Source: Saururus chinensis
Taxonomy: Eukaryota > Streptophyta > Magnoliopsida > Piperales > Saururaceae
Length of the DNA stretch: 64,000 nucleotides
Assembly: GCA_035235625.1 (NCBI GenBank)
Contig: CP141149.1
Coordinates: forward strand, 34,775,753-34,839,752
Direction: 5' to 3'
A program made the translations under genes and the position numbers. Below, in pieces: positions 59,344 to 64,000 of the stretch. A model generated the notes under the pieces. That model saw only the letters and a program-made list of their open reading frames with translations. It was not told the DNA's origin and did no database searches. Every line of letters begins with the position of its first letter. Within the stretch, counting starts at the first letter, position 1.

Positions 59344-60441
59344 TGTCACGGCCTGGATTTTTAAAAGCATTTTTAAATAGCATAAATAGTAAGTAGCGAA
59401 ATTTTTTTTTCTTTAAATACAAAACAAACCATTCGATTAAATATCCAGGTCATGATAACTGGGGTTCACAAATACGAATATCAAATCATACGATATTATT
59501 AACGTCTAAAAATTCATAAAGACCAGCTCATCCATCTAAGTACAAGTCCATCGTTTGTCTAAAAATAAATAATAAGTTGACTCTCACGCTTAAGGTACAC
59601 TTACGTACCGGAGTTACAGAAATGCAGAAACCTCTTGTGCAGGCCTGCCTTGGTCTCACTTTTCGTCACCTAGATAATCTGCAGCAAAGCAAACCAAACA
59701 ACAACCATAACCACAATGGAGCATCTTCGCCCACAGGAGAACAACTTCCAAAGGACAAAACAATTTATTAATATTTTCTGGACCGGGCCAACATCACCCG
59801 ATGTTAGTTGCCTACGTACTCATCAGACAACGTCTCCAATGTTTCCAACAAGATCGGATCTAAACGTAGTTTTGCCTAGAAACAACTCTATCCTATGAAA
59901 CATAGCATCACACATGCAATGCTTAGATATTTTCAACCTACATTTTAGTAAGTCCTTTAACCATTCTACTTGTCTAATTAACAAGCAATATCAAACATTG
60001 TTATTAATTATCTCACATCCCTTGTTCGATAATTAAAACTATCAAATCTGCAACTCAGAGATGACTCGCCCCTCGAGAAATTCCCAAACAAAGTACTCTA
60101 GCCTTGGAGTGGACTACTTAACAGAAGAGGATCCCAACTGTGCTCATAGACACAGATTGACAAGAAACACAAGCCTTCCATGATGCTCATGTAACTCCGC
60201 TTTTCATATGTACTAAATAGTCCTGGGAAGACCTACGAGAGACCCACAGTAAAGACCCTCTTGTCAATACCCAAACCATCATGGCGATGAAGATGCATAT
60301 TGCAATCTCCACCTTCCTAACGCTGGGAGAAAATGTCTTATATGACATTACTAATATATCCATAGAAGCCTCAAGTCCTTATGACCATTGACTCCCTTAA
60401 ACATCTAAAACATAGACTAGATTATTTTCATCCAGTCAAGT
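59344..60441 (+). mobile_element. LTR-type element end, plus orientation
   Basis: Starts TGTCACGGCCTGG and matches the minus strand of 54205-54761 over its first 550 bp. It ends where LTR segment C begins (TGTAAGGACCC at 60442). Confidence 0.55.
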
Positions 60442-61791
60442 TGTAAGGACCCTCATCTCTAAACCGGTTTTGGTTTTTTTTAATTATTGGTTTTCGTGAG
60501 ATTAATGTATTTTCTGATCTTATTCGGTGATTTCGTGTATAAATAGTGTTTGTGATGGTTTTAACCAAAATTAACTTCAATATTAGTGGTTTTAAGCGAT
60601 TTTAAACCAAATGTGAATTTTTAGGATTTTTTAAAATTTTTACTATTTTCCCAAAAATTAGGGTTTTGGTGGGACCCTGTGGGCCCCACCGTCGAAAATT
60701 TTATTTTTGTGTCAAATGAACTTAGACATATACTTAAGGTTATACAAAAATTTTTAGAATTTTTTTAAACTTAATTAGTGCTTAAATTTATAAAATATCT
60801 ATTTTTAGCCTACTTTTCCTATTTACACCCCAAAACTTCCTCATGTATACCCCAACCCTTACTATAAAAGGGCAAACCAGAGCCATTTCCGTTTTTGGGA
60901 ATAGGCTAAGGAGGGAGGCAGGCCTAATCCCGAATTAGAAGCCGATTAAGGAAGCTTATTTTAATTAAGCACTAATACATGACTTCCTTCTTAATCTCTT
61001 CTAAATCTACCCTTTCCCCCTTGATTCAATTCATTTTTGGGCATCAAAAACTATTGATTTGTGTTTTACTACAAACCCTAACATTCAAAATTCAATTTTT
61101 ACTACCAACAAGCCCTAGATCTAAGATTTAATTAGGGATTTCTTGGGTAAATCGATTTCTATTAGAGTTTAATTCAAACACATTGTGTTTTTAAGGATTT
61201 CAAGAAGGGTGACTCTTCAATCCGAGCTTAATCAAGTGCTGAGGTAATGGGTCTTCAAAATCTCTGTTTATCCATGGTAAAACTCTTCATTTTTGGCTTA
61301 TTTCGAAATGAGTTGCTTGATTTGGTGTGTTAATGGTAAGATTAGAAAATAGAATTATTTAATCCTGATTTCTTAGGGTTTTGCATTATTATGATATGGT
61401 TTGATGTTCTAGAAGTCAAGGAGGACTTTTGATGGTGATTAGGGTGTTAGATGTGGATTTGAAGTGTTATCAATGGTGTTTCGGTTTGAATTTGCGAAAG
61501 GAAGAAGATATCCAGTTCTGCCTTGTTGGCATTTGAACGGCCCCTCTGGGCGTTTGAACAGCAACACTGTCGAATCGGTAATTTTCCAGTTTAGCTATTC
61601 GAACGGCCTGCTAGGCGTTAGAACGACGAAACTGTAAATTTCAAATTTTTGCGTTTAACCGATCGAACGACCTGAAGGGAGTTCGAACGGCTACACAGCA
61701 GATTGGTTTTCTAATGCATGATGTTTATTTCGATGATTCCACTTTAGCTTGCTAATTTCATATGAATGTGGTGTGTTTTAAGCTATGTTAT
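60442..61791 (+). mobile_element. LTR segment C (5' part, interrupted)
   Basis: Starts TGTAAGGACCCTCATC. It has a TATA box at 60863-60870, the TTCGAAC/GGC cluster (61535-61695) and aligns with segment B to about 52120 (GTGTTTTAAGCTATG). It breaks off at 61791, where segment F begins. Confidence 0.7.
60863..60870 (+). promoter_or_regulatory. TATA box of LTR segment C
   Basis: TATAAAAG lies about 420 bp into the LTR; the corresponding place in segment D (33939) has TTATATAATG. It marks the likely U3/R boundary. Confidence 0.5.
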
Positions 61792-64000
61792 TGTAAGGTC
61801 CCTGATTTTTCTATGATTTTCTAGGATTTTTCTGCCATTTTTCTGGTCATTTTCAGCAGGAAAATGTGACGTTTCAGCGTATGGGTATTTGTGTCTTTTC
61901 CCCGTATTTATACCCCTACAGTCGGGTGTGGGGCTTAGTCGCGGGCCACGGGCCTCGCTGCGCGCTTACGGCGCGAATTTTGGAGGTTCGACGCGTAACC
62001 AGTGGGTTAACGCGCGTTGAGCGTACGTTTGGAAAAAGAAAAAAAAAAATAAAACAGGAAAGTTCGGATCGGGATCGGGATCGCCCGATCCAGAACCTCC
62101 TGCGTGATGAACAGTACCGCCGCCCCCCCCATTTCGCCTTTTCACTGTGCCCGGCCGCCGCCGACCGCCGGCAGGCCGCTGGACGCCGGCACAGGCTCCG
62201 CCCCGGCGGTGCGACGCCGAGGGGCCACTGCCCCGGCCGCCCACGGCCGCGCCGCACCGACTTTTCCGGTTAGCCTCTTCACTGTGTATTTTGGATTCCG
62301 CCGCCGTCGTAGGCCGGCGAGGGCCGGCCGGCCGCCCACGGTTCCGCCACTCCCCCCGGCCCCGGACGGCCCCAGCTCCGCCGTCCCGCTCCCTCTCTCT
62401 GCTGCCCCTGTTTTCGCCCCCACTGTACAGCGCCGTTCCGCCGCCTCCACGGGCCGGCACGGCCCGACCGGCCGGCCACAGCTCCGCCCTGGGCCGGCGA
62501 CGGCGAGGAGCCCCTCCTCCCGGCCCGGTGGGCCTTGGCACCGCCGCCCCATCCTCTTCCTCCCTCTGTGCACTGTTCCGCCGACGGACTGTTTGGGCAA
62601 ACAGTGGCCGCCGGCGGTGATCTGTGGCAGATTCGGCCTTCCCCCAGCCCCGCCTTGCTCCGGCGAAGGCAGTGGACTACACCTCCGTGCCCGATTCAGC
62701 CGCCGCCCCCATGGCTGCTCCGCCCTTATGGGTTTTCTCCGGTCGTCCCCTATTTTTGGCCTGCGTCCGTTTTGGACGTGGTGACTGACGTTATCAGTAG
62801 GACGCCGGATTTATTTTCGTGGACCTTAGTTCGGCTCCGCCCCAGCCCGGTGATGCCAATGGGCCACCCCTCTGGGTCTTGTTCAGCCTTGCGGCCCGTA
62901 GCCGCAGCTAGTCTGCCTTACCGGCATGTGTGCCGTTGACCCTTCTTGCCCATTTTACGCCGTCGGTACCGGACGGCCTCGGGCAAGAATTTGTATGTCT
63001 TACCTTGACAGAAGGTGGACGAGTTCACCTGCTCAGGCCTTGGCCAGTGACGGCCTCATAGCCTTTGCTCGACCGTGAACCCTCCCCCTTGCTCTTTGCC
63101 GTGCGAGATGCACAGCTGCCCGCACCATGGGTTTTGGTTGTGGGTGGCGATCGGCGATGTCGCCACTTAGATTGGCCACAGCTAAGGGCCTTAGCCCTGT
63201 TGGCTTTTGTGGGCCTTGAGTCGCCCCATTTCCCCCGCCCTTTGGGCCGCGTGTGCATGTGGCCACGCGTGTGCTTTTGGGTTTAGGCGCCGCATTTGCG
63301 CCGCCTAACCATCGGTTGGCTTTGCCACCGAGTGGAGTTGACCACTAGAGCTGTCCTCCACCTCTCCTTTGTTCTCGAGCGTTGCCCCACGCTCTCCGCC
63401 CTTATGTGGGCCTCTGTTGACCAAAATCGTCGCCGTTGGGTGCTGTCCACGGCCGATTTCGACGTCTTGTGGCCGGCTGTGCACGTCTTAACCACCGGCT
63501 GATCTTCAGAGTGTACACCCTTGACATCTGATCACACCGCCACATATGTTGGCTTGACATTTCTCCCGGCCGCCCTAGTGTGCCGCCGTGGATCGCGGGT
63601 TTCGCCGCATTGATTTCTGACACTCTGTTTGGCCGTGATAGTTCCGGCGCATCTTAAAATCCTCGGGACAGCAGTTCTCTCAGCCAGGCAATGGTTTTGA
63701 CCGCCAACTCCGCCGCCGACGCCACCACCGTCGTGTGCTCGCCATCGAACGTCATGACTACGAGGTAGGGGAGCTTTGAACTCGTAAATTCATGAAGCAT
63801 GCTTTGAATGAGTAGTAGCATGCTAGGATTGTATGATTCCATGCTTGGATGGTAAGTAACGATCTGATTGCATGATGTGCGTGTAAGCATGATTGTATGG
63901 TATGATTGATATGCATGAAATATATGCATGCTTTATGGATGTGGAGTATGTATGCGCTGGCGATGGCTAGCAAATATGTCAGTATGCTATGTATGGGTTA
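61792..64000 (+). mobile_element. LTR segment F with GC-rich island, runs off the right edge
   Basis: Begins TGTAAGGTCCCTGAT, the same opening as segment C, and interrupts C at 61791. From about 62100 to 63300 it is very GC-rich (GCCGCC, CCGGCC repeats), unlike everything else in the window; after 63760 it returns to AT-rich sequence with GCATG/TATGATTG words as in the other LTR segments. ORFs up to 226 codons exist here in most frames on both strands, but they overlap, have proline/arginine-biased sequence and no domain, so they are explained by lack of AT-rich stop codons. Confidence 0.5.

Noticed and set aside
61866..63502. Many long ORFs on both strands (up to 226 codons)
   Set aside because: They overlap in most frames and are Pro/Arg/Ala-biased without domains; explained by GC-rich sequence lacking stop codons.

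Overview
The window is nuclear DNA of a flowering plant. All recognisable genes have GT-AG introns, plant-type protein families and AT-rich introns, and the spaces between them are filled with plant transposable elements (Copia, long LTRs of one family, hAT, MITEs, a Mutator-like remnant). There are no operons; each gene is an independent unit. I cannot name the species. The five protein-coding genes found all lie on the + strand; exon joins were worked out by hand from reading frame, splice sites and family conservation.

Layout. 1-9.1 kb: a small gene for a probable chloroplast-targeted protein with a very acidic tail (exons 6231-6434 and 8924-9118). Its promoter, first exon and 5' intron are present three times in tandem, but the second exon occurs only once; a 2.2-kb LTR-like insert separates copies 1 and 2. 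9.1-12.9 kb: AT-rich spacer with several MITEs. 12.87-16.44 kb: a complete six-exon IST1-like (ESCRT-III/VPS4 regulator) gene. 16.93-24.56 kb: a complete nine-exon METTL22-like methyltransferase gene whose second intron holds a decayed 4.3-kb Copia retrotransposon. 26.54-30.50 kb: a nine-exon gene for a plant multi-pass membrane protein, with a 475-bp near-perfect foldback in intron 7. 31.94-32.31 and 47.43-48.08 kb: two single-exon genes of the plant serine-rich family sharing the core CLCSPT-HPGSFRCSLH.

33-64 kb is, apart from the second serine-rich gene, a transposon landscape. At least five related LTR segments (about 33.6-37.9, 41.0-42.3, 51.6-54.2, 60.4-61.8 and 61.8 kb to the right edge) carry shared blocks: repeated TTCGAAC/GGCC mini-hairpins, a roughly 56-bp minisatellite, and a 3' end of the form GGGGC-TGACA. 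Nested in them are a non-autonomous hAT element with a near-perfect 8-bp target duplication and a Mutator-like remnant with an 84-bp satellite built on CGTGTTATCG/AACACGA. A GC-rich island sits at 62.1-63.3 kb.

The most unusual structures are the exon-1 triplication, the inverted U5+PBS fragment that replaces the N-terminal part of reverse transcriptase in the Copia element, the intronic long hairpin, and the 84-bp array with its neighbouring inverted duplication. I did not find a convincing new defence or catalytic system.
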